Source of the DNA: Gloeocapsa sp. DLM2.Bin57
GTDB lineage: Bacteria; Cyanobacteriota; Cyanobacteriia; Cyanobacteriales; Gloeocapsaceae
Direction of reading: 5' to 3'
Assembly (NCBI GenBank): GCA_007693955.1
Contig: RECR01000037.1
Coordinates: 39,498-103,497, forward strand
DNA: 64,000 bases
Shown: positions 9,404 to 18,344 of the stretch, piece by piece
Numbering within the stretch: position 1 is the first letter of the stretch
Layout of the letters: each line of letters opens with the position of its first letter
Program-made: the position numbers and the translations under genes
The notes under the pieces: generated by a model
Database searches by the model: none
Seen by the model: the letters and a program-made list of their open reading frames with translations, nothing else
Told to the model about the DNA's origin: nothing

Positions 9404-10102
9404 CTAGGGTTTACGGCGAAATAATCCCAATATAGGTGCAAGAATTATACCAACAATAAACCCTCCAGCGTGAGCCCAGTAAGCTATTCCACCTCCTTCC
9501 ATACCAATATTCATATTAGCGTCTAGAGAAAGTATCCCGTTAAAAGCTTGTTGTAAAAACCAAAATCCTAAAAAAGCATAAGCAGGTATTCTTAAAGGTA
9601 TGAAAATAAACCCTAGGGGTAAAATCAGTAAAATTTCTGCTGTGGGAAACCTGAGAATATACGCTCCCATTACCCCCGCGATCGCTCCACTAGCACCTAT
9701 ACTAGGAATAGTCGAACTTGAAGCAAAAAACCATTGAGCTAAAGCAGCTAAAGCACCACAAGTCAGATAAAATAATAAAAACTTGATATGTCCTAATTCT
9801 TCTTCGATATTATTACCAAAGATCCATAGATAGAGCATATTAAACCCAACGTGTAAAAATCCACCATGGAGAAACTGACAAGTAATCAAGGTTGCTAACT
9901 CTGGGATACTGTCATAGGTTAACTCTCCCTCAAAAGTAGCGGTTAATTGTCTGGGAATAACTGCATAATTTTGAAATAATTCTTGTAATTGGTATTCTGA
10001 TAGACTTAATTGATAGATAAAAACGCTAATATTAATAATAATCAGAGCATAAGTGATATAGGGAGTAATTTTAATAGGGTTTTCATCCTTAATAGGGACC
10101 AT
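9404..10102 (-). CDS. Rhomboid-family intramembrane serine protease
   Basis: A 232-residue membrane protein with about six or seven transmembrane segments. The catalytic serine lies in GASGAIAGVMGAYILRFP, and the partner histidine in WAHAGGFIVG near the C terminus. The conserved QFLHGGFLHVGFNMLYLW block of loop 1 and helix 2 is intact. It should cleave single-span membrane proteins within the bilayer. ATG 10102 gives the usual short cytosolic leader before the first helix. The toxin-antitoxin-like pair follows on the same strand, 6-21 bases away. Confidence 0.93.
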   Translation of the reverse strand: MVPIKDENPIKITPYITYALIIINISVFIYQLSLSEYQLQELFQNYAVIPRQLTATFEGELTYDSIPELATLITCQFLHGGFLHVGFNMLYLWIFGNNIEEELGHIKFLLFYLTCGALAALAQWFFASSSTIPSIGASGAIAGVMGAYILRFPTAEILLILPLGFIFIPLRIPAYAFLGFWFLQQAFNGILSLDANMNIGMEGGGIAYWAHAGGFIVGIILAPILGLFRRKP

Positions 10103-10459
10103 AACTTTCTCTTCTCGATTATTTATCCCTTATCTTAACATTCTCCCTTCTACCCCAAAAAGTTAAGCTATATTACAAAAATAAGTTTATCTTGAGAACA
10201 TGAGCTAGAATAATATTCTCTAAGAATATTTAAATTGGGGATCGCTTAAGATACTCATTTTTAGCAAATTAGAGTATAATAAAAAACTCTTCTGCCCACT
10301 ATGACCAATAAACCAGCAGAAACAGACTAAAACCCGTTATAGTTCTCAATAACTTTAATAATATTAAGTTGATTTTCTCAGTAATTTTAAACCCAATACT
10401 AAGGTTAGGGAGGTAATAACAGGTGATGCACTAAACACATAAACCCAGGAGGTATAACT
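10103..10459. other. Non-coding stretch between divergent rhomboid and DUF2949 genes
   Basis: No convincing gene is visible on either strand. The region holds the promoters of two divergent genes, a perfect dyad at 10212-10230, and a good ribosome-binding site (AGGAGG) shortly before ATG 10460. The long leader in front of such a small gene leaves room for a regulatory RNA, but I see no recognisable riboswitch. Confidence 0.5.
10212..10230. promoter_or_regulatory. Perfect inverted repeat, possible operator
   Basis: AATATTCT and its exact reverse complement AGAATATT are separated by 3 bases. The site is in the divergent intergenic region, 110 bases before rhomboid and 230 before DUF2949. A dimeric regulator could bind here; the regulator is unknown. 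AT-rich DNA makes such dyads fairly common. Confidence 0.35.
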
Positions 10460-10657
10460 ATGGCAATGTCACCCTTTACATACTCGCGTTTCTTGGAGTT
10501 CTTAAGTCAAGAACTATGCCTGTCTCATAACTCTATTTCCATGGCTGAACGTTCTGTAGAACAAAACTCAGGTTTTTTGCCTATGGTACTTTGGCAATAC
10601 GGATTGGTTACATTACAGGAGTTAGACAAGATTTATGAATGGCTCGAAACAGTTTAA
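10460..10657 (+). CDS. DUF2949 small cyanobacterial protein
   Basis: A 65-residue protein of the DUF2949 type, found in cyanobacteria. It has the N-terminal YSRFLEFLSQELCLSHNSISMAERS helix region and the conserved C-terminal block LPMVLWQYGLVTLQELDKIYEWLE. No activity is known. The start is fixed by a strong AGGAGG ribosome-binding site 8-10 bases upstream of the ATG. It is a single gene with a long upstream region. Confidence 0.85.
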   Translation: MAMSPFTYSRFLEFLSQELCLSHNSISMAERSVEQNSGFLPMVLWQYGLVTLQELDKIYEWLETV

Positions 10658-10723
10658 TAATTCTTATCAGAGAGAACACCTATTATTATACACCAATCAA
10701 GACATAAAAGCCAAGTTTTTACC

Positions 10724-11081
10724 CTAGACAGAGACAAAACGTACCTTTAAACCGTCTTTTAGTTGAGGGGTAGGAATACCAATCATGGTCAAATCCTGAT
10801 TAGGTAATAATTCCCATTGGTAATTAGCTACTAACATAGCTGCAAACACGCGCATCTCTAAACGCGCGAATTCTTTACCGAGACATTCTCGTAATCCTCC
10901 CCCAAAGGGAATATAGCCAAAGTTAGCCTGTTTGTCTGCTTCTTGATTAGGAGCAAAGCGATCGAGATCAAAACGCTGATAATCTGGATACAATTGAGGA
11001 TCTCGGTGAGTTTCATTAATTAGTCATAATCTCAGGATGTTTAGCTGTTAAGAAGCAAAAAGACACCAAAGTAGTATTATA
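10724..11081 (-). pseudogene. Cytochrome P450 remnant with an internal deletion
   Basis: The 3' part, to about 11023, encodes NETHRDPQLYPDYQRF and the heme-ligand block FGGGLRECLGKEFARLEM, the normal C-terminal third of a CYP120-like P450. No start codon suits it, and an in-frame stop precedes it at 11024-11026. Immediately upstream, in another frame (about 11078-11019), is the remnant TTLVSFCFLTAKHPEIMTN, which is the I-helix end and J region of the same family. The stretch between them, including the ExxR K-helix, is missing. The gene was therefore cut by a deletion of roughly 200-300 bases and has lost its 5' half. Confidence 0.85.
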
Positions 11082-11118
11082 TATACAAAAAATATCTCCT
11101 CGCACCTAAAACCTAAAA

Positions 11119-12255
11119 CTATTCAGTCTGAGATATTGGTGAGTTGTTCAATTGAGTTAACCTAGATTCAGCCATGGAAAAATCAGGTTTGATTTCTAGG
11201 GCTTTTTGGTAACTAGCGATCGCCTCGGGTAACTTTTGTAAATGTTCTAGAGCACAGGCGCGATTGTACCACCCTTGATAGTAATCAGGTTTCACGGTAA
11301 CTAACTTATTCCAAGCGTTAAGGGCGTCTTCCCATCGTTCTAGACGATATAAGATATTACCAATTGAATTCAAAGCCATATAGTCATCGGGTTTAATCTC
11401 GATAATCTTCTCAAAACAGTTTAAGGCTTCCTGATGTCTGCCTAGATTACTCAAAGCTCCACCCCGATTATACCAAGCATCTAGAGAATAAGGATTAATT
11501 TTAAGCGCTTGATCCCAAGAGGAGATAGCCCCTTCTAAATCACCCTGGTTAAATTGTTCGAGTGCTTTTTTTAACCAAACATTTTCTGTAGGAGATTGTT
11601 TAGCTTGACTATATTTATTTTGTAACTGAACCATTTGATTAACCATAGCTGCAACTATTTGTTCTGGAGTACCTCCTTCTAAATCTAGTTGTTTAGCTAA
11701 AGCTTCAGCTAAGGGTTGATCTTGATATAAACGAGCTAATAATTGATCCGGTGTAAGAGGTTTAAATTCTTCGGGTTGTTGTGGTGGGGTAGGAGTCTCT
11801 ACCTCTGTAGTCGGCTTTTCTGGGACACTAGTAGCTGCTGTATATTCCCAGATTTGTCTTTTTTTCTGTTTATTGAGTATTTGTTGTCCAAGTTCGTAAG
11901 ACTCTTGACCAAAACGACGTAATGAAGGTAAAAACTCAGTTAATTGACCAAAACGAATCATTCTAATCCCTAATTCCTGATTAGGTGCACTACCCGCTAA
12001 AACTTTCCCTCCAAATCCTTCTAACCAATTAATCCAATCGTATTGAGTAGCGCGATCTTCTAATTGCTCAAAAAATTTGAGTACACGTTTTTGATCCCAA
12101 CCGCGGATTACTCCCTCTAACAATTGTGTAAATAAAAATTCATAATCTGTATCGCTTAACGGTTGTAGAGAATCCCTGTTTTTAGTTTTTTGCTTATTAA
12201 CGCCAAATAATCCCTGAAAAAACCGCTTAAGCCATTGCCAGATTTGCCGGAGCAT
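11119..12255 (-). CDS. Tetratricopeptide-repeat protein
   Basis: A 378-residue protein from ATG 12255; the TTG two codons earlier is less likely. Residues about 1-130 form a cyanobacterial N-terminal domain rich in Trp and Phe (DWINWLEGFGGKVLAG). A Pro/Thr-rich linker follows, then four TPR units at residues about 225-365 with the usual W-N-G-Y-A-P pattern (GDLEGAISSWDQALKINPYSLDAWYNRGG and similar). TPRs mediate protein contacts; the partner is unknown. It is divergent from dnaX, about 94 bases away. Confidence 0.85.
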   Translation of the reverse strand: MLRQIWQWLKRFFQGLFGVNKQKTKNRDSLQPLSDTDYEFLFTQLLEGVIRGWDQKRVLKFFEQLEDRATQYDWINWLEGFGGKVLAGSAPNQELGIRMIRFGQLTEFLPSLRRFGQESYELGQQILNKQKKRQIWEYTAATSVPEKPTTEVETPTPPQQPEEFKPLTPDQLLARLYQDQPLAEALAKQLDLEGGTPEQIVAAMVNQMVQLQNKYSQAKQSPTENVWLKKALEQFNQGDLEGAISSWDQALKINPYSLDAWYNRGGALSNLGRHQEALNCFEKIIEIKPDDYMALNSIGNILYRLERWEDALNAWNKLVTVKPDYYQGWYNRACALEHLQKLPEAIASYQKALEIKPDFSMAESRLTQLNNSPISQTE

Positions 12256-12348
12256 GGTCAAATTTCCTTAGTAAACTTCAAATTATTAATTTTCGATGGC
12301 AAGATGGAGTTATGCCCAATATTGCCTCTATTCTAACCTTTAAATGTA

Positions 12349-14412
12349 ATGTCCTATTCTCCCCTTCATCATAAATATCGTCCTCGCACTTTTGCTGAAT
12401 TAGTGGGTCAAGAGGCGATCGCCGCTACCCTAACTAACGGGATTACCCTAGGAAAAATAGCCCCTGCTTATTTATTTACAGGTCCTAGGGGAACAGGAAA
12501 AACCTCAAGTGCGAGAATTTTAGCAAAATCTCTCAACTGTTTAAATAGTCCTCAACCTACTCCTGATCCCTGTGGAGAATGTGAAGCTTGTCTGGCGATC
12601 GCCCGTGGCTCGGCTTTAGACGTCATCGAAATTGACGCAGCTTCTAACACAGGAGTTGATAACATTCGGGAAATTATCGAGCGTTCCCAATTCGCACCTG
12701 TACAATGTCGTTATAAAGTCTATGTGATTGATGAATGTCACATGTTGAGTACAGCAGCCTTTAACGCTTTACTCAAAACCCTAGAAGAACCACCCCCACA
12801 GATAATCTTTATTTTAGCCACTACTGACCCCCAGAGGGTTTTACCGACAATTATTTCGCGTTGTCAACGCTTTGATTATCGACGTATCCCCCTAGAAGCG
12901 ATGATTAAACATCTAGAATACATCGCTACCGAAGAACAAATTAAGATTAATCTAGCGGGAATTACCCTGATTGCGCAACTAGCTAATGGTGGACTTAGAG
13001 ACGCACAAAGTTTATTAGATCAACTTAGCTTATTAGATGGTGAAATTACCCCAGAGCGAATCTCGGATTTAGTGGGTGCTACCTCAGAACAGGATTTAAT
13101 CGCATTATTACAGGCAATTTCTGAGGCTGAACCTGTCAAAATTATCGAAAAATGTCGTAATATTCTCAATAGAGGACGAGAACCCCTAATTATTCTGCAA
13201 AATTTGGCTAGTTTTTATCTTAATCTTTTGATTGCTAAAACTTCTCCTCAAAATCAAGCCTTAGTTACGGTTACCTCCCAAACTTGGCAAGAGTTATGTC
13301 AACTAGCCCAAAATTGGACGGTAGCTGACATACTTAGAGGTGAACAACATCTCAAACAAAGTGAGATACAACTTAAGAATACCACTCAACCCCATCTTTG
13401 GTTAGAAATAACTTTGCTAGGATTAATACCCCAAACTCAACCAGAAGTTGTTCACACTTCACCAGCGCTTAACTCTCCTCCCCCAGCCCCAAAAAGTAAT
13501 CAAATTGACTCTATCTATACCGATGGTTCTTGTTTAGGTAATCCAGGACCTGGAGGTTGGGCTTATGTGGTTTATGCAGGTGATAAAATTATCAAAGAAG
13601 GTGGGGGTCATGAATCACAAACTACTAATCAACGCATGGAATTAGCAGCAGCCCTCGGCGCTTTAGAGTATCTAGAAAAAAAGAACCACACCGCTGAGGT
13701 TACCCTCTATACCGATAGTCAATATGTTATCAAAGGTCTTACCCAATGGTTAAAAGGTTGGAAAAAAAACGGTTGGATAACTAGTAGTAAAAATCCCGTA
13801 GTTAATCAGGATTTATGGAAACCCCTAGACTTACTTAATAGCAAATTAAAGATCAATTGGCAACACGTACGAGGACATCAAGGAAACGAAGGAAATGAGC
13901 GCGCAGATGCTTTAGCAAGGAGTTATGCTAGTCAAAAAAAGTCCCAAGAGGAAGAAATACCTAACTCAGTAGTAGAGTATCAATCTCCTCAAGAAATTTG
14001 GCAACAAGTCATTACTCTTGTTCAACCTGTAACTACTCGCGCTTTATTCCAACAACAAGCTAAATTAATCGAATTTGATGGGGCGATCGCTCGTGTAGGG
14101 ATTAGCACAGAAAAGTTACTTAAATTACATCAGGGAAAAATAGCTAACCTTGAAGCTGCTTTTTTTACTCTCTTTCAACGTAAAGTTAAAGTCATCATGG
14201 AGGTTATCTCCACCCCATCAGAAAAAAAAAATAATCCTCTTCCCTCTTTACCCCCACCCACAGTCATTGAAACCCCAAAAATAGAACCACCCACTGTGAC
14301 TGAATCTCTGACTGAATCTGTGATTGATAATTCAACTCCTACTGAGAAACAATTAGAAAAAGCCGTAGAAAACATCCTTAAACAGTTTCAAGGAGAGATT
14401 ATCCCAGATTAG
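12349..14412 (+). CDS. dnaX: DNA polymerase III gamma/tau subunit with an internal RNase HI domain
   Basis: A 687-residue clamp-loader ATPase. Residues 1-370 are a normal DnaX core: Walker A GPRGTGKT at 45-52, zinc cysteines C64, C75, C78 and C81, Walker B VIDECHM, and sensor-type GGLRDAQSLLDQ. After a Pro-rich linker, residues about 387-530 are a complete RNase HI: YTDGSCLGNPGPGGWAY, MELAAALGAL, YTDSQYV and RGHQGNEGNERAD, with catalytic D392, E431, D456 and D520 all present. Residues about 545-625 (PQEIWQQVITLVQPVTTRALFQQQ) are the C-terminal domain of cyanobacterial DnaX, then an acidic Pro/Thr tail. The frame is continuous with no stop. It would load the beta clamp and could also cut RNA in RNA:DNA hybrids. 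No intein is present. Confidence 0.95.
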   Translation: MSYSPLHHKYRPRTFAELVGQEAIAATLTNGITLGKIAPAYLFTGPRGTGKTSSARILAKSLNCLNSPQPTPDPCGECEACLAIARGSALDVIEIDAASNTGVDNIREIIERSQFAPVQCRYKVYVIDECHMLSTAAFNALLKTLEEPPPQIIFILATTDPQRVLPTIISRCQRFDYRRIPLEAMIKHLEYIATEEQIKINLAGITLIAQLANGGLRDAQSLLDQLSLLDGEITPERISDLVGATSEQDLIALLQAISEAEPVKIIEKCRNILNRGREPLIILQNLASFYLNLLIAKTSPQNQALVTVTSQTWQELCQLAQNWTVADILRGEQHLKQSEIQLKNTTQPHLWLEITLLGLIPQTQPEVVHTSPALNSPPPAPKSNQIDSIYTDGSCLGNPGPGGWAYVVYAGDKIIKEGGGHESQTTNQRMELAAALGALEYLEKKNHTAEVTLYTDSQYVIKGLTQWLKGWKKNGWITSSKNPVVNQDLWKPLDLLNSKLKINWQHVRGHQGNEGNERADALARSYASQKKSQEEEIPNSVVEYQSPQEIWQQVITLVQPVTTRALFQQQAKLIEFDGAIARVGISTEKLLKLHQGKIANLEAAFFTLFQRKVKVIMEVISTPSEKKNNPLPSLPPPTVIETPKIEPPTVTESLTESVIDNSTPTEKQLEKAVENILKQFQGEIIPD

Positions 14413-15292
14413 CGATACCAACCAGCGCAATAAGTACACCTAGAATAGCCCGAAAACTGATTTTTTCCCCCCTGATTTTGGCTATAGGTAGAATAAATAA
14501 AGGACTAGTGGCTAAGAGAGTGGTTGCTATTCCCGTAGGAGTATATTTTAAAGCGGTTTGTTGTAACCAAATTCCTAGATAAGTACTCGCAAAAGCGGTA
14601 GCTACTAAAATTAAAAATGTTTTTCCTTGATTGGTAGTTGTTTCTGGTTTGATATTAACCCTTGGTGGAGAGAATAACAGTAATAAGGGAACAATGATTA
14701 TAGTTCCACCAATTAGTCTGATTAAAGTACTGTTTAAGGGTGCAATTCCTGACTCTACTAATGCGTAACGAGAAATTACCGCAGCGGTTGCTTGAGAAAT
14801 AGCAGCTAAAATACCCCACATAATACCTAGTTTTGGTTTTTGCAGGGGATTATAGCTATCTTGGGTTTTTTCACTAATTACCCAGCATACTCCTAATACG
14901 GTTAAGATAATACCAGACCAAGCGCGTATAGTCAGCGTTTCCCCTAAATATAGCCAGGCTAAACCTCCTGCTAATGGTGGTGAGAGAGTCTCTAATAGTA
15001 GGGTTTTGCGAGGTCCATTGTGTTTCAGTGCTAAAAAATAGGCTGTATCTCCTAATCCGATTCCAATAACACCAGAAATAATTAACCAACCCAGGGTTGA
15101 AAATTCTACAGCCAATTCTAGATTATTGGTGATTACTAGAGTAATTAAAATGAGGGCGATCGCGATTAACCCTTTATAGAGATTAAGTTTTAACGGGGGT
15201 ATTTTTAACCCTAACAAGCTATAAACAGTGGAGGATGCAGCCCAAAGAAAAGCAGCGCTTAAAGCTGCTATAACACCTATATAAGTAATCAT
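14399..15292 (-). CDS. EamA/DMT-family transporter
   Basis: A membrane protein of about 297 residues and ten predicted transmembrane segments in two EamA halves, the layout of drug/metabolite transporters. The first half ends with LGVCWVISEK near residue 140 and the second with the C-terminal LGVLIALVGIANLG. I chose ATG 15292 (MITYIGVIAALS); a GTG at 15304 would add four residues. The 3' end overlaps that of dnaX by 14 bases, convergent. Substrate unknown. Confidence 0.9.
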   Translation of the reverse strand: MITYIGVIAALSAAFLWAASSTVYSLLGLKIPPLKLNLYKGLIAIALILITLVITNNLELAVEFSTLGWLIISGVIGIGLGDTAYFLALKHNGPRKTLLLETLSPPLAGGLAWLYLGETLTIRAWSGIILTVLGVCWVISEKTQDSYNPLQKPKLGIMWGILAAISQATAAVISRYALVESGIAPLNSTLIRLIGGTIIIVPLLLLFSPPRVNIKPETTTNQGKTFLILVATAFASTYLGIWLQQTALKYTPTGIATTLLATSPLFILPIAKIRGEKISFRAILGVLIALVGIANLG

Positions 15293-15400
15293 AGTATATT
15301 GCACAACCTAAATATATTATTAATTAATTCTAATTATTCTAATTATCAATGATATATTAATCATATTGCAGATAGAAAACTAAACTTGGAGGATAACTTG

Positions 15401-16105
15401 ATGTCCAATGCAACCAACGAAATGCTTGCAACACCTCCCCAAGAAACAGTAGATCCTTTTGCTATTAAAGATTGTGCTCTAATTGCGATCGCTACAGGTA
15501 AAAAGGCTATTAACCTTAAAGAATTTCGTGATACTCTAGAAACAATTAATCTAGATAGTATTTATCATCATTTTTGGGGGAGTTTATTAGAACCTCGTTT
15601 TGAGGAAACGGAATATAATAATGATTTCGCTTCTTGGGCGCGACGAGGTTTACATGATGATAAACTAGCAGAACGTTTAGCTATGCTTGACCCTAGTTTT
15701 TATCCCAATCTCGAAGCTTTACGTCAAGAATTATTAGAAGTGATCGAAGAAAGATTAGACGAGAATGAATATCTAACTTGGATGTTAGCAACCGAGTCTT
15801 TTGAATTTATTCGCTCGCAAATTGTGGTTTTTGATACGGGTATGCGCATTGACCATCCAGCTAAGTTAGGAGAATTAATTCCTTCTTTATCAACTAATAG
15901 CATTTTTTATCACTTCATAGACGCGCGCAGACGTTTACCTGAACAAAAAAACGATTTTAGTTATTGGTTAGTTAGTTTTAATGGTTTGTACGAGGAATTA
16001 TTAAACCAATTAGAAGGTATTGATCCTTATTTTAGTTCCTTAACCGAATTGCGTCAGCAAATAACGGTAATTTTTCAAAAATGTTGTCCTGGAGTAAATG
16101 TATGA
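15401..16105 (+). CDS. DUF5752 family protein
   Basis: A 234-residue cytosolic protein with two similar halves. Both contain a helical block of the type DTLETINLDSIYHHFWGSL...NDFASWAR and GELIPSLSTNSIFYHFIDARR...NDFSYWLV, so it looks like an internal duplication. This matches the DUF5752 family, which I recall next to trehalose-synthase-like glycosyltransferases. The ATG at 15401 is fixed by GGAGGA 8 bases upstream. Its stop overlaps the start of the glycosyltransferase as ATGA, so the two are translationally coupled. Function unknown, probably linked to that enzyme. Confidence 0.8.
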   Translation: MSNATNEMLATPPQETVDPFAIKDCALIAIATGKKAINLKEFRDTLETINLDSIYHHFWGSLLEPRFEETEYNNDFASWARRGLHDDKLAERLAMLDPSFYPNLEALRQELLEVIEERLDENEYLTWMLATESFEFIRSQIVVFDTGMRIDHPAKLGELIPSLSTNSIFYHFIDARRRLPEQKNDFSYWLVSFNGLYEELLNQLEGIDPYFSSLTELRQQITVIFQKCCPGVNV

Positions 16106-17349
16106 ATATATTGGAAACCTATGCTCAACTAGCAGGAGAAGAAGTTGTTACCCAATTACAACAATTAGCTAAACCTTTACAAGGAAAAGAGATAGTCCAC
16201 GTTAATTCTACCGCGGTAGGAGGAGGTGTCGCTGAAATTCTGACCAAACTAGTTCCCTTAATGCGTGAGTTAAATCTTAATGTCTCTTGGGATGTAATCA
16301 AGGGTGATGATGGATTTTTCCAGTGCACTAAGAGTATGCACAATGCTTTACAAGGTGACGAAGTACCGATTAGTCAGTCTTTATTAAAACACTATGAGGA
16401 AGTAAATGCTAGTAATGCAGAACAATTGCGTTCTAAACTAGAAGGGGCTGATTTTGTTTTTATTCATGACCCCCAACCGGCACCTTTACTCAAATATTGT
16501 CCTCAACGCAAGGGTAAATGGATTTGGCGTTGTCATATTGATGCTAGTCATCCCTATCGCCCTGTATGGAAGTTTCTCCGCCCTTTTTTAACCGATTATG
16601 ACGCGAGTATTTTTTCTCTGGCTGCTTTTGCTAGATCTTTACCCCATCCAGAATATATTATCCCTCCCAGCATAGACCCTTTAAGTGAGAAAAATATTGA
16701 TTTAGCTCCCGCGGAAATTGAGGAAGTTTGCGATCGCTTTTCTTTAGATAGAAAAAGACCTTTGATTGTCCAAGTATCTCGTTTCGATCGCTTTAAAGAT
16801 CCTGTGGGGGTTATTTGTGCTTATCGTCTAACGACTAAATACGTTCCTTCTTTACAATTAGTTTTGGTTGGTGGCACTGCGACAGATGACCCTGAGGGTA
16901 AAATCGTTATTGAAGAGGTAAAAATGGCAGCTCAAGACGATCCTGATATTAAGATACTCTTACTCCCTCCTGATGCGCATAAAACCATTAACGCATTACA
17001 AAGAGCCGCAGATATTATCTTGCAAAAATCCACTAAAGAAGGTTTTGGCTTAACAGTAACCGAAGGAATGTGGAAGGGTAAACCAGTGATAGGTGGTAAT
17101 ACAGGTGGGATTAGGTTGCAGGTTATTGACTATCATACGGGTTTTTTAGTTAATACCCCTGAAGGTGCTGCATTACGTATGCGCTATCTCTTGCCACAAC
17201 CCGATAAAATTGAGGAAATGGGTAAAAAAGCTAAAGCATTTGTGCGGGATAATTTCTTAATGACTAGACAGTTAAGAGAATATTTGACTTTGATGGTAGC
17301 GCTACTTCATGGTGATACCAATAGAATTGAGTTAGAATCCACCCTTTAA
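16102..17349 (+). CDS. GT4 glycosyltransferase, trehalose synthase (TreT)-like
   Basis: A 415-residue retaining glycosyltransferase of GT-B fold. The N-terminal domain has the acceptor loop VNSTAVGGGVAEIL, WDVIKGDDGFF and FIHDPQP, plus WRCHIDAS, typical of the trehalose glycosyltransferring synthase and trehalose phosphorylase group. The C-terminal domain has VSRFDRFKDP, STKEGFGLTVTEGMWKGKPVIGG and the closing NTGGIRLQV. It is expected to make or break trehalose, a compatible solute, from NDP-glucose or glucose-1-phosphate and glucose. The start overlaps the DUF5752 stop (ATGA), so I prefer ATG 16102. Confidence 0.85.
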   Translation: MNILETYAQLAGEEVVTQLQQLAKPLQGKEIVHVNSTAVGGGVAEILTKLVPLMRELNLNVSWDVIKGDDGFFQCTKSMHNALQGDEVPISQSLLKHYEEVNASNAEQLRSKLEGADFVFIHDPQPAPLLKYCPQRKGKWIWRCHIDASHPYRPVWKFLRPFLTDYDASIFSLAAFARSLPHPEYIIPPSIDPLSEKNIDLAPAEIEEVCDRFSLDRKRPLIVQVSRFDRFKDPVGVICAYRLTTKYVPSLQLVLVGGTATDDPEGKIVIEEVKMAAQDDPDIKILLLPPDAHKTINALQRAADIILQKSTKEGFGLTVTEGMWKGKPVIGGNTGGIRLQVIDYHTGFLVNTPEGAALRMRYLLPQPDKIEEMGKKAKAFVRDNFLMTRQLREYLTLMVALLHGDTNRIELESTL

Positions 17350-17367
17350 CAAGAGTGGAAAATACCC

Positions 17368-18297
17368 TCAATCAATACCCAACAAGCTTAAGAGTAGGGC
17401 TTTTTGAGCGTGCATACGGTTTTCTGCTTGTTGCCAAACTCGGGATTGTTGACCTTCTAATACCCCTGTGGTAATTTCTTCTTCACGATGGGCGGGGAGA
17501 CAATGTAGTACTATCGCTTCTGAGTCTGCTTGACTTAAAAGGGTTTCGTTGACCTGGTAAGGACTAAAAATAGGTATTCTCGCTTGAGCGTCTGCTTCTT
17601 GTCCCATACTCGCCCACACATCAGTATAGATTACGTGAGCACCTTTCACTGCTATCTCGGGATCTTCGGTGATGGTAATTTCTGTCCCACTTTGTTTGAG
17701 ATTTTCTGCTTGTGCGACTAGATTAGGATCGGGTAAATGGGTTTTAGGGGTAGCTAGACGTACATTCAGACCAACGATCGCTCCTGCTAATAATAAGGAG
17801 TGGGCAACGTTGTTACCATCACCAAAATAACTCAGGGTTAAACCCTTATAACTGCCAAAACATTCTTGTATAGTTAATAAATCAGCGAGTATTTGACAGG
17901 GATGTTCTAAATCACTGAGAGCATTAATTATAGGAATATTGGCATAATTAGCGAAGGTTTCCAAGTCTTCTTGGTTAAAGGTACGAACTGCGAGTATATC
18001 GAGATAGCGATCTAAGACTCTAGCGGTATCTGCTATGGGTTCTCCTCTACCTACTTGAGTTACACTAGGGTTAAGGTCAATTACTTGTCCACCAAGTTGA
18101 TACATAGCTACGCTAAAGGAAACGCGGGTACGGGTAGAAGCTTTATAGAAGAGTAACCCTAGAACTTTTTGACATTGTGGTTTGATGCTTCCGTCTTTGA
18201 GTTGGGTAGCTAGGGTTAGTAGTTGTTCTATTTCTTGATTAGTTAAATCAGCGATACTCAGTAAGTCTCTACCCCGAAAGTTATCTATTGTTTCCAT
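17368..18297 (-). CDS. argF: Ornithine carbamoyltransferase
   Basis: This enzyme makes citrulline from ornithine and carbamoyl phosphate in arginine synthesis. It has 309 residues, the normal length. The carbamoyl-phosphate site is ASTRTRVSF, followed by LEHPCQILADLLT (HPCQ), the ornithine-side YTDVWASMGQE and the catalytic VLHCLPAHREEEI (HCLP). It is convergent with the trehalose-synthase-like gene, 18 bases away. No other arginine gene is adjacent. Confidence 0.97.
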   Translation of the reverse strand: METIDNFRGRDLLSIADLTNQEIEQLLTLATQLKDGSIKPQCQKVLGLLFYKASTRTRVSFSVAMYQLGGQVIDLNPSVTQVGRGEPIADTARVLDRYLDILAVRTFNQEDLETFANYANIPIINALSDLEHPCQILADLLTIQECFGSYKGLTLSYFGDGNNVAHSLLLAGAIVGLNVRLATPKTHLPDPNLVAQAENLKQSGTEITITEDPEIAVKGAHVIYTDVWASMGQEADAQARIPIFSPYQVNETLLSQADSEAIVLHCLPAHREEEITTGVLEGQQSRVWQQAENRMHAQKALLLSLLGID

Positions 18298-18344
18298 ATT
18301 TTTATCTCGATTAGGCTAAATAATGCTTAATTTTAGCATCTAGA

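Noticed and set aside
12349..14412. Intein in dnaX, as known in Synechocystis
   Set aside because: The inserted domain has RNase HI catalytic residues and a C-terminal RGHQGNEGNERAD block, not the intein start Cys or His-Asn end.
15305..15400. Regulatory RNA before the DUF5752 gene
   Set aside because: Only AT-rich sequence and a normal ribosome-binding site are visible.
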